NCBI GenBank assembly: GCA_947448735.1
Contig: CANFOS010000001.1
Location: 1 to 64,000 of the forward strand
DNA length: 64,000 nt
From: Comamonadaceae bacterium
GTDB lineage: Bacteria > Pseudomonadota > Gammaproteobacteria > Burkholderiales > Burkholderiaceae_C
Direction of reading: 5' to 3'
Shown here: one piece after another, positions 18,714 through 27,924 of the stretch
Layout of the letters: every line of letters begins with the position of its first letter
Position numbering within the stretch: position 1 is the first letter of the stretch
The notes under the pieces: generated by a model
What the model saw: the letters and a program-made list of their open reading frames with translations, nothing else
Told to the model about the DNA's origin: nothing
The model's database searches: none
Program-made: the position numbers and the translations under genes

Positions 18714-18784
18714 GCTGGACATTCCCATCAACTTTGCTAAAGTCCAGCCTATCGCGCTTAAGTCGTACGTTGTCTGATGACTTA
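18714..18784. promoter_or_regulatory. Divergent udh/gntR control region with two dyads
   Basis: GCTGGAC (18714-18720) and GTCCAGC (18742-18748) form a perfect inverted repeat with a 21-base spacer. TAAGTC (18759-18764) and GACTTA (18779-18784) form another with 14 bases between, overlapping the core GTC-TGAT-GAC. Either could be the operator of the adjacent FadR-type regulator; FadR-family sites are usually short dyads centred on a few bases, which favours the second. No clear -35/-10 pair is claimed. Confidence 0.35.
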
Positions 18785-18825
18785 GGATTTTCTGGCTCCT
18801 GATACCGCATGTCAATGATTACTTC

Positions 18826-19671
18826 ATGGAATTAAGGAAAACCCCTAGCCCCGCCGAATCGTCTGTCGCAGCTTCAGCGTCCGACGATTCATCACGTGTG
18901 CGCCGACCGCGGGGGCTGGTCAACGAGATCGTCGAAAGCCTTGCCGCGAGCATCCGTGAAGGCCGCATGCAGCCCGGTGAAAAGCTGCCTACCGAAGCTG
19001 AAATCATGGTCAGGTTTGACGTCAGCCGCACGGTTGTCCGCGAGGCGCTGTCAAGACTTCAGGCCTCCAGCCTGGTTGAAACTCGGCACGGTGTTGGCAC
19101 ATTTGTGCTCGCCCCACATGACTCAGGAAACTTCAAGATCACTGCGGAGGACTTTGCCACCGTTGATGACGTCATCGCGGTTCTTGAACTGCGCATCAGT
19201 CTTGAAACCGAAGCTGCAGGGCTGGCTGCACAGAGGAGAACTGACAAAAACCTAGCGGCCATGGAAACGGCCCTCCAAGCCTTTCAGGCGTCTATAAACA
19301 TTGATTCAGACGCAGTGCCGCCGGACTTTCAATTTCACATGGAAGTGGCCCGGTCGACCGGTAATCGGCACTTTGCCGACCTGATGACGTATCTGGGCAC
19401 GATGATCATTCCGCGCACGCGCGTCAACACCACTCAAAACGCCCCCGAGGGCCGACTCAACTATTTGCAGCGCGTCAACAGCGAACACGAAAGCATTTAC
19501 AACGCCATTCGCAACCAGGACGCAGAGGCCGCACGCGCTGCCATGCGCACCCATTTGTCAAACAGCCGTGAGCGTCTGCGCAAAGGCAAAAATGCACACA
19601 CCATGCAGCCATCCGCTAGCCTGGGCGCATCGCTGGCCGCTACAACTGCCAAAGTTCCGTTGGCCGCCTGA
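18826..19671 (+). CDS. GntR/FadR-family regulator of hexuronate/hexarate use
   Basis: A repressor-type protein of 281 aa. After a Ser/Pro-rich N-terminus the winged HTH lies at about residues 30-98 (LPTEAEIMVRFDVSRTVVREALSRL), followed by an FCD ligand domain with metal-binding positions in DFQFHMEVARSTGN, EHESIYNAI and THLSNSRE. It is divergent from udh with 163 bases between. Known FadR-type regulators (such as GguR) govern comparable Udh-GudD loci and respond to aldarate lactones, so an analogous role is inferred. The Ala-rich C-terminus of about 20 residues is unassigned. Confidence 0.85.
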   Translation: MELRKTPSPAESSVAASASDDSSRVRRPRGLVNEIVESLAASIREGRMQPGEKLPTEAEIMVRFDVSRTVVREALSRLQASSLVETRHGVGTFVLAPHDSGNFKITAEDFATVDDVIAVLELRISLETEAAGLAAQRRTDKNLAAMETALQAFQASINIDSDAVPPDFQFHMEVARSTGNRHFADLMTYLGTMIIPRTRVNTTQNAPEGRLNYLQRVNSEHESIYNAIRNQDAEAARAAMRTHLSNSRERLRKGKNAHTMQPSASLGASLAATTAKVPLAA

Positions 19672-19707
19672 ATCAGGGCTTAGTTGTACGATAACCCGCC
19701 CATATTG

Positions 19708-20736
19708 ATGACATCTGAACGCCTTCGACTTGCCGTGATTGGCGCCGGGCTCGGTTCGGCTCCACACTTTCGAAGCCTGGAAGACCTTGCCAGCGAAGTT
19801 GATGTCGCGTGGATCTATGGCCGGAACGCGCAGCGGCTTGCGGCTGCCGTCGCGCCGGCGAGCGCCAGAAAAACCACTCGGCTTGAAGACATCCTGGAAG
19901 ACACCAGTGTGCAGGCGGTTCTGGTTTTGACGCCGCCCAACACGCATCTGGACATGGTTCTTCAAGTGGCCAAAGTCGGCAAGCATGTGCTGGTTGAAAA
20001 GCCGCTAGAAATTGATCTAAAGCGAGCCACAGCACTGGTTGAGGCCTGCGAAACCTATGGCGTGAGCCTGGGCGTCATGCTGCAACACCGGCTGCGAGAG
20101 GCTGCACTGGGGCTGCAAGCACTGATCAAAACCGGCGAACTTGGTGAGCTTGTCAGCGCCTGCGCATCGGTGCGCTGGTGGCGGCCGCAAAGCTACTACG
20201 ACGAACCGGGGCGCGGAACACTGGCGCGCGATGGCGGCGGCGTGCTGATGACGCAGGCCATACACACACTCGACTTGCTGCTGGGTCTGATCGGCATGCC
20301 TGAACGTGTTAGCGGACATGCAGCGACCAGCCCGGTTCACACCATGGAAAGCGAAGACACCGTCACTGCCATGCTGCATTACGCCAACGGTGCCGTGGCC
20401 ATGGTGCAGGCCACGACGGCGGCGTATCCCGGCTATCCGGAGCGCATTGAACTCAACTTCAGCCAGGGAACGGCAACACTGGAATCCGGAAGGTTACAGG
20501 TCGCTTTGCTGAACGGAAAAAGACTGTCGCTTGGCAACCAGGAAGCCTCAGGCGGGGGGGCCAACCCCATGGGGTTTGACCATGCGGCACACCGCGCCGT
20601 ACTACAGGACTTTGTTCGCGCCGTTCGCAGCGGAACGGCTACCTCAGTGACCGGCCGGTCAGCACTGAATGTACAGAGGGTCATTGCGGCCATCATGAGT
20701 TCATCCCAAAACGCGAAAACCGTTCCTTTGAATTAG
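19708..20736 (+). CDS. Gfo/Idh/MocA-family oxidoreductase
   Basis: An NAD(P)-dependent sugar or cyclitol dehydrogenase-like protein, 342 aa from the ATG at 19708; a TTG at 19684 would add 8 residues, and neither has a clear ribosome site. Visible: Rossmann LAVIGAGLGSAPHF, the family Lys in HVLVEKPLE, and the catalytic-region GGGVLMTQAIHTLDLLL. It lies 36 bases after the GntR regulator in the same direction, so it may be induced along with the uronate genes. The substrate is unknown. Confidence 0.83.
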   Translation: MTSERLRLAVIGAGLGSAPHFRSLEDLASEVDVAWIYGRNAQRLAAAVAPASARKTTRLEDILEDTSVQAVLVLTPPNTHLDMVLQVAKVGKHVLVEKPLEIDLKRATALVEACETYGVSLGVMLQHRLREAALGLQALIKTGELGELVSACASVRWWRPQSYYDEPGRGTLARDGGGVLMTQAIHTLDLLLGLIGMPERVSGHAATSPVHTMESEDTVTAMLHYANGAVAMVQATTAAYPGYPERIELNFSQGTATLESGRLQVALLNGKRLSLGNQEASGGGANPMGFDHAAHRAVLQDFVRAVRSGTATSVTGRSALNVQRVIAAIMSSSQNAKTVPLN

Positions 20737-20786
20737 GGTTTTCCAACAGTTTCGAGGCTCTAGCGCACAAGAACAGGGCGTTGACA

Positions 20787-20803
20787 GCTATAAAACGCGT
20801 AGC
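20787..20803. repeat. 17-bp dispersed hairpin, copy 2 (variant)
   Basis: GCTATAAAACGCGTAGC, one base off the ATAGC right arm, between the oxidoreductase and the small winged-helix regulator. Confidence 0.6.
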
Positions 20804-20888
20804 AAATTGATTTTTTGCGTTATAGTTATTTGCAAAACAAGTGCATACTGACGCACCATATTAAATTCTGACCCGAGGAGATAAGCTG

Positions 20889-21212
20889 ATGAGTGCCAAA
20901 GAAACCGCTGCCGTAGGCCAACTGCTGGAACTGCTTGAATCACGTTACGCCATGCGCGTATTGTGGGCATTGAAAGACGGTCACCCACAAACCTTTCGCC
21001 TGCTGCAAGACAGCGTTGGCAGCATCACCCCCAACACACTGAACACCCGTATCAAGGAGCTGCGCGCAGCGGGCCTGATGACGCACGGCACCAGCGGCTA
21101 CACCCTCACCACATTGGGTGCAGACCTGCTCAAGCGCATGGGCGAGCTGCCGGCCTTCGCTGGCAAATGGCTCAGCAGCCTGGCCAAGGCAAGCACTCCC
21201 AAGAAGAAATAA
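20889..21212 (+). CDS. HxlR-like small winged-helix regulator
   Basis: A single-domain protein of 107 aa with a good ribosome site (GAGGAG about 8 bases before the ATG). The fold pattern matches HxlR/MarR-type winged helices: LLELLESRYAMRVLWAL, TFRLLQDSV, ITPNTLNTRIKELRAAGLM (recognition helix) and a wing in GTSGYTLTTLG, ending in a basic tail. There is no sensor domain. It is monocistronic, closed by a strong terminator. Targets are not evident. Confidence 0.78.
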   Translation: MSAKETAAVGQLLELLESRYAMRVLWALKDGHPQTFRLLQDSVGSITPNTLNTRIKELRAAGLMTHGTSGYTLTTLGADLLKRMGELPAFAGKWLSSLAKASTPKKK

Positions 21213-21253
21213 ATGGTCAAGCCAAGGCCTTGCGATAAGGTCTTGATGGATGC

Positions 21254-21280
21254 AAAAAACAGGCTCAGGCCTGTTTTTTT
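21254..21280 (+). terminator. Rho-independent terminator, bidirectional
   Basis: AACAGGC-TCAG-GCCTGTT stem-loop preceded by six A and followed by seven or more T. It ends the winged-helix gene and can also serve the convergent M29-like gene. Confidence 0.85.
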
Positions 21281-21305
21281 ATGTCTTCTTACCGCGCCCT
21301 GTCGC

Positions 21306-22451
21306 CTAGATGGCGGTCTCCAGCAACTCCACCGGGTTGCCATATCTGGCCGCCGCTGATCGCACGCCCGCATCGCGCAAAGCGCTTAAAAACCCGGCTT
21401 CAATCAGCGGCGCGCCATCGACCGTGACCGTGCTGTCCAGGCAGACCAGGTCCATGTGGATGGGCGGCTCTTCCCACTGCGGCATGGTGCGCAAAATGTA
21501 GTCGCTAGGCTGGACCAGATCAATGCCAAAGTGAAGGGCGCCAGGCGCGTTGGAGCCAGCAGGGTAAATCGTGTGGCGCGGTGCCTTCGGGTTAAAGCCG
21601 CAGCCCAGTTCAATCAGCCGGCCACCGACGAGCATGTCGCGCAAAATCGCGGCCTCGCTTGACTGCCCCGTTACCTCCACAATCGTGTCGCTTTCAAAGC
21701 GGCAGCCGATGCGTTCGGCAAACGGCTTGGCAAAGCCCACAGCCCATTCGGGGTACAGCATGCCCGACATGGTGACGGGCGCATTGGCATCGTTGCGGTG
21801 CGCGGTGCGGTCCCACAGGTTGGGGCCGTGGGTGGGCAGGTAGTGCACGTAGCAGCCCGGCTCGTCGGCAAACATTTTGCCGCGCCAGCGGTTGCTGCCC
21901 AGCAGCGCCTGGCGCATGTCAGGTGTGTAGGCTATCGACAAATCAGTGCCACGCCCGTCGGCAAAATGAACGGTGAAATCTTTGCCCTCTGGCAAACGGG
22001 CGGCAGTGGCGCGAATGATCTCGCCCACCAGTTCCGCCGGGAAACGCGCCTGCGGGGTGTGCAGTAAATCCAGATCGCGAAAGTAGGTGATCTTGACCCA
22101 GCGCTGCCCGCGCGCGCGCTGGGCGATGAAAAACGGATCGAGGATTGAGCAGAACCAGGTCGAGACCACAAAGTCAGCTTCGGCCACCAGCGCCTTGGCC
22201 GCTTGCGGCACAACGGTGATCTGGCTGGTCGTTTCCATCAACTGCCGCACCTGTGCACCACGCGCTTTGGCCAGGCCCATGATGGCGTCGGTCACACGCA
22301 CATCGAGCAGTGGGTCTGTCAGCAGCAGCACCGTGTCGCCCTGCTTGAACGCGAAGGTGCGCTGGAAGTTTTCAAGCGCGGCAAAGTAGTTTTTGGTTTG
22401 CGTCACAGCCGGATTCAGGCCGGGCGGCAAGCCCATCAAAAGATCGTTCAT
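21306..22451 (-). CDS. M29 aminopeptidase / NicX-like metalloenzyme
   Basis: A protein of 381 aa resembling the fold shared by M29 leucyl aminopeptidases and 2,5-dihydroxypyridine 5,6-dioxygenase. Candidate metal ligands appear late in the chain: RLIELGCGFNP (Glu), ALHFGIDL (His) and PPIHMDLVCLD (His-X-Asp), in the order seen in that family. The N-terminal half (GDTVLLLTDPLLDVRV, ADFVVSTWFCSILDPFF) is the typical Rossmann-like part. It is followed after 18 bases on the complementary order by a Bug receptor on the same strand, so the Bug gene is upstream in the transcript. Whether it cleaves peptides or opens a ring cannot be decided. Confidence 0.7.
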   Translation of the reverse strand: MNDLLMGLPPGLNPAVTQTKNYFAALENFQRTFAFKQGDTVLLLTDPLLDVRVTDAIMGLAKARGAQVRQLMETTSQITVVPQAAKALVAEADFVVSTWFCSILDPFFIAQRARGQRWVKITYFRDLDLLHTPQARFPAELVGEIIRATAARLPEGKDFTVHFADGRGTDLSIAYTPDMRQALLGSNRWRGKMFADEPGCYVHYLPTHGPNLWDRTAHRNDANAPVTMSGMLYPEWAVGFAKPFAERIGCRFESDTIVEVTGQSSEAAILRDMLVGGRLIELGCGFNPKAPRHTIYPAGSNAPGALHFGIDLVQPSDYILRTMPQWEEPPIHMDLVCLDSTVTVDGAPLIEAGFLSALRDAGVRSAAARYGNPVELLETAI

Positions 22452-22469
22452 AGGGGTACTTCTACAAAG

Positions 22470-23468
22470 TCAGTCAACGGATGCTCCTGAGCGCTTCACC
22501 GCATCCCCCCAGAGCGTGAGATTGCGGTTGATGTGTTGGGTGAGCTCTTCGGGCGTGCTGGGTGCGACCTCGGTCCCACGTGCAGACAGTTGTGCCCGCA
22601 GTTCGGGGTCTGTCAGTGCGGTGCGGATTGCCGCGTTGAGTTTGTCAATGATGGGCCGGGGCGTCAGAGCGGGCACCACAATCGCGTCCCAGGCACTCAC
22701 GTCGAAACCTTTCAGACCGGACTCCGCCATGGTCGGCACATCGGGCCAGCCGGGTGCGCGCTTGGCGGTAGACACGGCCAGCGGCTTGATGCGCCCGGCC
22801 CGGGCTTGCGATGCGGCGCTCGGCATGACCTCAATCATCATGTCGATCTGGCCACCCACCAGATCCGCCATGGCCTGCGCTCCACCCCGATACGGAATGT
22901 GCACCACCGCCAGACCCGCGCTTGACTTGTAAATCTCCCCAGCCAAATGCGATGTGGTGCCATTGCCCGCCGAGCCAAAGGTGTACTTGCCCGGGTTGGT
23001 CTTGAGCATTTGGGTCAGTTCAGCCATCGAATTGACCGGCAAGCCTGACCGCACCACCACCATGGCAGCAATGCTGGTGAGCTGGGTCACCGGGTCAAAG
23101 TCTTTGGTCGGGCTGAAACCCGGTACCTTGTAAATCGTGTGGTTGATCGCCAGCGTGCCATTGGTGCCGTACAGCAGGGTGTAGCCGTCTGCAGGCGCTT
23201 TGGCCGCTGCCGCGCTGCCCACATTGCCGCCCGCACCGCCCAGGTTCTCCACCACGATGGGTTGCCCCAATTCTTTGGCTGCACGCAGCATGACCAGTCG
23301 TGCCAGCGTATCCCCACCACCGCCTGCTGGGAAGGGCACGATGAGCTTGATGGGCTTGTTAGGGTAAGCTGCCGCCGTTTGCGCCTGGGCCATCGGCATG
23401 CACAACAATGCGCTGATGGCCAACACCGAAAGCCGCAATCCTGAACGCAGTAGCGGGCGATTTGTCAT
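22470..23468 (-). CDS. Bug/TctC-family periplasmic solute receptor
   Basis: A receptor of 332 aa with a signal peptide (cleavage near PMAQAQT) and motifs YPNKPIKLIVPFPAGGGGDT and NLGGAGG. It is 18 bases upstream of the M29/NicX-like gene in the same transcript, suggesting uptake of that enzyme's substrate. The ligand is unknown and there is no tctAB. Confidence 0.92.
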   Translation of the reverse strand: MTNRPLLRSGLRLSVLAISALLCMPMAQAQTAAAYPNKPIKLIVPFPAGGGGDTLARLVMLRAAKELGQPIVVENLGGAGGNVGSAAAAKAPADGYTLLYGTNGTLAINHTIYKVPGFSPTKDFDPVTQLTSIAAMVVVRSGLPVNSMAELTQMLKTNPGKYTFGSAGNGTTSHLAGEIYKSSAGLAVVHIPYRGGAQAMADLVGGQIDMMIEVMPSAASQARAGRIKPLAVSTAKRAPGWPDVPTMAESGLKGFDVSAWDAIVVPALTPRPIIDKLNAAIRTALTDPELRAQLSARGTEVAPSTPEELTQHINRNLTLWGDAVKRSGASVD

Positions 23469-23610
23469 TGCTTTGTCTCCTGCGAGGCGATAAAAATGCT
23501 TAGCCTCCTTACTTTAATTGAAAAGCAGCCAAAAAACACCGAAAATGCTCCAGCCAGGCCGATTTCGCCGTTGATTGATGACTCTAGGCGAATGGATAGC
23601 GGCGCCAGCA

Positions 23611-23627
23611 GCTCTTAAATAGATAGC
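23611..23627. repeat. 17-bp dispersed hairpin, copy 3
   Basis: GCTCTTAAATAGATAGC, one base off the GCTAT left arm, in the divergent gap of 278 bases between the Bug gene and grpE. The rest of that gap holds the grpE promoter. Confidence 0.6.
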
Positions 23628-23684
23628 ACTTCAAGCTCTCACCACGGCTTCTGGAACTTTTATACATCTGGCCAATCTCCTGCT

Positions 23685-23712
23685 CTTGAAAAGGGTTTTG
23701 GCAACCCCAGCT
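23685..23712 (+). promoter_or_regulatory. Sigma-32-type heat-shock promoter of grpE
   Basis: CTTGAA at 23685-23690, a 14-base spacer, then CCCCAGCT at 23705-23712, close to the sigma-32 consensus (CTTGAA, about 14, CCCCATNT). It ends 34 bases before the grpE ATG. No CIRCE dyad (TTAGCACTC-N9-GAGTGCTAA) is visible, so control by RpoH alone is likely. Confidence 0.65.
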
Positions 23713-23746
23713 AAGAAATCATTGTCACAAAAACCCGTTTTCACGC

Positions 23747-24346
23747 ATGTCTGAACACACACAACCTGAGCAAAATCAAGCATCTAGCGGCCGTCACGAT
23801 GCACTGAGCGGTGCGCCGAGACCAGAGGAGCTGGAAGCAGCCGCCGCGGCCAACGCGTTCGAGGCGACGCAAGCCGTCAGCGAACTGGTCATCGCGCAAG
23901 CTGAGATCGCCACGCTGACGGCCAAAAACACCGAGCTGGCCGACAGCTACCTGCGCGCCAAGGCTGAGAGTGAGAACTCCCGCCGCCGCGCCGACGAAGA
24001 AGTCAGCAAGGCACGAAAGTTTGCCCTGGAAAGCTTTGCCGAGAGCCTGCTGCCAGTGGCCGACAGCCTGGAAGCAGGATTGAACTTGCCCAGTGCCACG
24101 CCTGAGCAGATCAAGGAAGGCGCAGCGGCGACGCTCAAGCAGCTCAAGGCCGCGCTGGAACGCAACCGCGTGATGCAGATTGACCCGCCCGCCGGAACCA
24201 AGTTTGACCCGCATCAGCACCAGGCCATCAGCGTGGTGCCGTCTGGGCAGGAAGCCAACACCGTGGTCACGGTATTGCAAAAAGGTTACCTGATTGCCGA
24301 GCGCGTGTTGCGCCCGGCGCTGGTCACAGTCAGCGCACCTAAATAA
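23747..24346 (+). CDS. grpE: Nucleotide exchange factor GrpE
   Basis: The co-chaperone that releases ADP from DnaK, 199 aa. A charged N-terminal tail leads to a long coiled coil ([20 protein letters not shown], about residues 55-100) and the beta-wing domain with [10 protein letters not shown] and [19 protein letters not shown], the GrpE signature. It is first in the grpE-dnaK-dnaJ series. Confidence 0.97.
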   Translation: MSEHTQPEQNQASSGRHDALSGAPRPEELEAAAAANAFEATQAVSELVIAQAEIATLTAKNTELADSYLRAKAESENSRRRADEEVSKARKFALESFAESLLPVADSLEAGLNLPSATPEQIKEGAAATLKQLKAALERNRVMQIDPPAGTKFDPHQHQAISVVPSGQEANTVVTVLQKGYLIAERVLRPALVTVSAPK

Positions 24347-24351
24347 ACGGA

Positions 24352-24379
24352 CTTGATTTTTTCAGTCTCATCTCAATTT
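24352..24379 (+). promoter_or_regulatory. Possible second heat-shock promoter before dnaK
   Basis: CTTGAT, a 14-base spacer and CTCAATTT lie just after the grpE stop, a weaker match to the sigma-32 pattern. The 191-base grpE-dnaK gap would accommodate an extra promoter. A GGAGAA ribosome site precedes the dnaK ATG. Confidence 0.3.
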
Positions 24380-24537
24380 AATCATCACTTAACTTTATAG
24401 AAACCACGGCGTAGCGAGAAGCTGTCAGGTCAGGAGGATGGAGCCTCGATATCAGAATGCACAACATGTGCATGAGGATTTTGAGCACCGCCCAACCACA
24501 CATGGCAGCTTCGCATTAGCCGTAAACGGAGAACATC

Positions 24538-26487
24538 ATGGGAAGAATTATTGGTATCGACTTGGGCACCACCAACAGCTGCGTATCCATCATGGAAGGC
24601 AATGTGCCCAAAGTGATTGAAAACTCGGAAGGTGCACGCACCACGCCGTCCATCGTGGCTTACCAAGAAGACGGTGAAGTGCTGGTCGGCACTTCTGCCA
24701 AGCGCCAAGCCGTGACCAACCCCAAGAACACGCTGTATGCCGTCAAGCGTTTGATTGGCCGCAAGTTCACTGAAAAGGAAGTTCAAAAAGACATCAGCCT
24801 GATGCCTTACGCCATTGTGGCTGCCGACAACGGCGATGCCTGGGTGGAGGTGCGCAATAAAAAAATGTCGGCTCAGCAAGTGTCTGCCGACATCCTGCGC
24901 AAAATGAAAAAAACCGCCGAGGACTACCTGGGCGAGCCTGTGACCGAAGCTGTCATTACTGTGCCTGCGTACTTCAACGACGCACAGCGGCAGGCCACCA
25001 AAGACGCAGGCCGCATTGCGGGCCTGGATGTCAAGCGCATCATCAACGAGCCCACCGCAGCCGCACTGGCTTTTGGCTTGGACAAACAAGAAAAAGGCGA
25101 CCGCAAAATTGCGGTTTATGACCTGGGTGGCGGCACGTTTGACGTGTCCATCATCGAGATTGCGGACGTTGACGGTGAAAAGCAGTTTGAAGTGCTGTCG
25201 ACCAACGGCGACACCTTTCTGGGTGGTGAAGACTTTGACCAGCGCGTCATTGACTACATCGTGGCCGAGTTCAAAAAGGACAGTGGCATTGACCTGAGCA
25301 AAGACGTGGTGGCCTTGCAGCGGCTGAAAGACTCAGCTGAAAAAGCCAAGATTGAACTGTCCAACAGCGCCGCCACGGAAGTCAATATTCCTTACATTGC
25401 ACATGACCCAGCCAGCGGCCCCAAGCACCTGTTGGTCAAGCTGACGCGTGCCAAGCTCGAAAGCCTGGTCGATGAACTGATCGAGCGCACCATCGCCCCC
25501 TGCCGCACGGCCATGAAAGACGCAGGCCTGTCCATTGGCGACATCCATGACGTGATTCTGGTCGGCGGCCAGACCCGTATGCCCAAGGTGCAGGAGGCTG
25601 TGAAGGCGTTCTTTGGCAAAGAACCACGCAAGGACGTGAACCCGGACGAGGCCGTCGCCGTGGGCGCTGCCATTCAGGGCCAGGTCCTGTCTGGCGACCG
25701 GACCGACGTGCTGCTGCTGGACGTCACCCCGCTGTCACTGGGCATTGAGACCATGGGCGGCGTGATGACCAAGATGATCAAGAAAAACACGACCATCCCC
25801 ACCAAGTTTGCGCAGACCTTCTCGACGGCTGAAGACAACCAGCCTGCTGTGACGATCAAGGTGTTTCAGGGCGAGCGCGAAATTGCCGCGGGCAACAAGG
25901 GCCTGGGCGAGTTCAACCTTGAAGGTATTCCACCCGCAGCACGCGGCACCCCGCAAATTGAGGTGTCGTTTGACATCGATGCCAACGGCATTCTGCACGT
26001 GGGCGCCAAAGACAAAGGCACCGGTAAAGAAAACAAGATCACCATCAAGGCCAACTCGGGCTTGAGCGAAGCTGAAATCCAGCAGATGGTGAAAGACGCC
26101 GAACTGAACGCCGAAGAGGACAAGAAAAAAGTCGAGTTTGTCACCGCCAAAAACAACGCCGAGGCCATGGTGCACAGCGTGAAAAAATCACTCACCGAAT
26201 ACGGCGACAAGCTGGACGCTGGCGAGAAAGAAAAGATCGAAACCGCCATCAAGGACATGGAAGAAGCCCTCAAAGGCGACGACAAAGCCGCCATCGATGC
26301 GAAAAACACCGCACTGATGGAAGCCAGCCAAAAACTCGGCGAAAAGATGTACGCCGACATGGAGGCGTCCAAAGCGGCTGCTGCGGGTGGCGCCGCCCCT
26401 GGTGCTGAACAAGCGCAAGCCAAGCCTGCTGACGACAACGTTGTTGATGCCGAGGTCAAGGAAGTCAAGAAGACTGACAAGGCCTGA
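24538..26487 (+). CDS. dnaK: Chaperone DnaK (Hsp70)
   Basis: ATP-dependent Hsp70 of 649 aa. The ATPase domain opens with [13 protein letters not shown], contains [27 protein letters not shown] and [11 protein letters not shown]. The substrate-binding domain begins after [11 protein letters not shown], and the lid ends in a Gly/Ala-rich tail with the VVDAEVKEV motif that binds GrpE/DnaJ partners. All hallmark segments are intact. Confidence 0.98.
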   Translation: MGRIIGIDLGTTNSCVSIMEGNVPKVIENSEGARTTPSIVAYQEDGEVLVGTSAKRQAVTNPKNTLYAVKRLIGRKFTEKEVQKDISLMPYAIVAADNGDAWVEVRNKKMSAQQVSADILRKMKKTAEDYLGEPVTEAVITVPAYFNDAQRQATKDAGRIAGLDVKRIINEPTAAALAFGLDKQEKGDRKIAVYDLGGGTFDVSIIEIADVDGEKQFEVLSTNGDTFLGGEDFDQRVIDYIVAEFKKDSGIDLSKDVVALQRLKDSAEKAKIELSNSAATEVNIPYIAHDPASGPKHLLVKLTRAKLESLVDELIERTIAPCRTAMKDAGLSIGDIHDVILVGGQTRMPKVQEAVKAFFGKEPRKDVNPDEAVAVGAAIQGQVLSGDRTDVLLLDVTPLSLGIETMGGVMTKMIKKNTTIPTKFAQTFSTAEDNQPAVTIKVFQGEREIAAGNKGLGEFNLEGIPPAARGTPQIEVSFDIDANGILHVGAKDKGTGKENKITIKANSGLSEAEIQQMVKDAELNAEEDKKKVEFVTAKNNAEAMVHSVKKSLTEYGDKLDAGEKEKIETAIKDMEEALKGDDKAAIDAKNTALMEASQKLGEKMYADMEASKAAAAGGAAPGAEQAQAKPADDNVVDAEVKEVKKTDKA

Positions 26488-26502
26488 TAATTGCAGCATA
26501 GG

Positions 26503-26539
26503 AAAGCGGAAACCGGGAGCAATCCTGGCTTTCCGCTTT
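26503..26539 (+). terminator. Hairpin between dnaK and dnaJ
   Basis: AAAGCGGAAA (26503-26512) pairs with TTTCCGCTTT (26530-26539), extended by an inner CC/GG, and is followed by TCCCGTTTTTG. It probably attenuates read-through so that DnaK exceeds DnaJ. Confidence 0.65.
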
Positions 26540-26611
26540 TCCCGTTTTTGCATAGAGCTATTTCGCCAACGATTGACCGATAACGATCTCCTGACCTTCT
26601 GACCTTCCAAC

Positions 26612-27751
26612 ATGGCCAAAAAAGACTATTACGACACCCTGGGCGTGCCCAAGAACGCCAGCGATGAAGACATCAAAAAGGCTTATCGCAAGCTGGCGAT
26701 GAAGCACCACCCGGACCGCAACCAGGGCGACAGTGCCAAGGCCGCTGAAGAAAAATTCAAAGAGGCCAAAGAGGCCTACGAGATGCTGTCAGACGAGCAA
26801 AAACGCGCCGCCTATGACCAGTACGGCCATGCGGGTGTCGACCCGAACATGCGCGGCGGCGCGGGGGGTGAAGGCTTTGGCGGATTTGCTGAAGCGTTCG
26901 GCGATATTTTTGGTGGCGTCTTTGGCGAACAGCAACGTGGCCGTGGGCAAGGCGGACGGCAGGTCTTCAGGGGTGGCGATTTAAGTTACGCGATGGAAGT
27001 GACGCTGGAAGAAGCCGCCCATGGCAAAGAAGCGCAAATCCGCGTGCCAAGCTGGGACGACTGCACCACCTGCAAAGGCAGTGGCGCAAAACCCGGCACC
27101 AAGGTCGCCAGCTGCACCACCTGCCACGGGCACGGCCAGGTGCAAATGCGCCAGGGCTTTTTCAGTGTGCAGCAAACCTGTCCGCAGTGCAAAGGGACCG
27201 GCAAGCTGATACCTGAGCCCTGCGTGGCCTGCCACGGTGTGGGCAAAACAAAAAACAACAAAACACTGGAAGTCAAAATCCCGTCGGGCATTGACGACGG
27301 CATGCGCATTCGCTCGACCGGCAATGGTGAGCCGGGCACCAACGGCGGGCCACCCGGCGATTTGTACATTGAGATTCGCGTCAAAAAGCACGAGATCTTT
27401 GAGCGCGACGGCGACGACCTGCACTGCGCTGTACCGATCAGCTTTACCACTGCGGCGCTGGGCGGCGAGATTGAAGTGCCCACACTGGCGGGCAAGGCCG
27501 CCATCGACATTCCTGAAGGCACGCAAGCGGCCAAACAGTTCAGGCTGCGCGGCAAAGGCATCAAGGGTGTGCGCAGCAGCTACCCCGGTGACCTGTATTG
27601 CCATATCACGGTTGAAACGCCGGTGAAGCTGACCGAACACCAGCGCAAGCTGCTCAAGGAGTTTGACGAGTCGCTGAAAAAAGGCGGGGCCAAACATTCA
27701 CCGAGCGAAGAAGGCTGGACCGACAAGCTGAAAAACTTTTTCAGCGCTTGA
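26612..27751 (+). CDS. dnaJ: Chaperone DnaJ (Hsp40)
   Basis: Type I Hsp40 of 379 aa. The J domain has HPD at residue ~33 (MKHHPDRN), followed by a Gly/Phe-rich linker, then four zinc-finger repeats ([40 protein letters not shown]) and the C-terminal client-binding domain. It stimulates DnaK ATPase. Confidence 0.97.
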   Translation: MAKKDYYDTLGVPKNASDEDIKKAYRKLAMKHHPDRNQGDSAKAAEEKFKEAKEAYEMLSDEQKRAAYDQYGHAGVDPNMRGGAGGEGFGGFAEAFGDIFGGVFGEQQRGRGQGGRQVFRGGDLSYAMEVTLEEAAHGKEAQIRVPSWDDCTTCKGSGAKPGTKVASCTTCHGHGQVQMRQGFFSVQQTCPQCKGTGKLIPEPCVACHGVGKTKNNKTLEVKIPSGIDDGMRIRSTGNGEPGTNGGPPGDLYIEIRVKKHEIFERDGDDLHCAVPISFTTAALGGEIEVPTLAGKAAIDIPEGTQAAKQFRLRGKGIKGVRSSYPGDLYCHITVETPVKLTEHQRKLLKEFDESLKKGGAKHSPSEEGWTDKLKNFFSA

Positions 27752-27763
27752 AGCTTTTCGGCC

Positions 27764-27780
27764 GCTATTAAATGAATAGC
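27764..27780. repeat. 17-bp dispersed hairpin, copy 4
   Basis: GCTATTAAATGAATAGC followed by TGCTAGCG, 12 bases after the dnaJ stop and ahead of the terminator. Confidence 0.75.
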
Positions 27781-27805
27781 TGCTAGCGTACATATATCTT
27801 GGGTT

Positions 27806-27856
27806 AAAGGCCTTTTGACTCCTGAAAGTGACGATTTCGGGCACCAAAAGGCCTTT
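27806..27856 (+). terminator. Terminator of the dnaK/dnaJ cluster
   Basis: AAAGGCCTTTTG (27806-27817) and CAAAAGGCCTTT (27845-27856) are a perfect 12-bp inverted repeat around a 27-base loop that has its own partial pairing. The T-rich end is short. Confidence 0.65.
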
Positions 27857-27924
27857 CTGCTGTGCAAGAGCGCCAAACCACCCGCTGCGATACAGTCAGG
27901 TCGTTTCTATACTGGATTACCCTT

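Noticed and set aside
20737..20888. A sigma-70 promoter (TTGACA) before the small winged-helix gene
   Set aside because: TTGACA at 20782 has no convincing -10 at 17 bases and overlaps the dispersed repeat.
23469..24537. Search for a CIRCE element near grpE and dnaK
   Set aside because: No TTAGCACTC-N9-GAGTGCTAA dyad is present on either strand.
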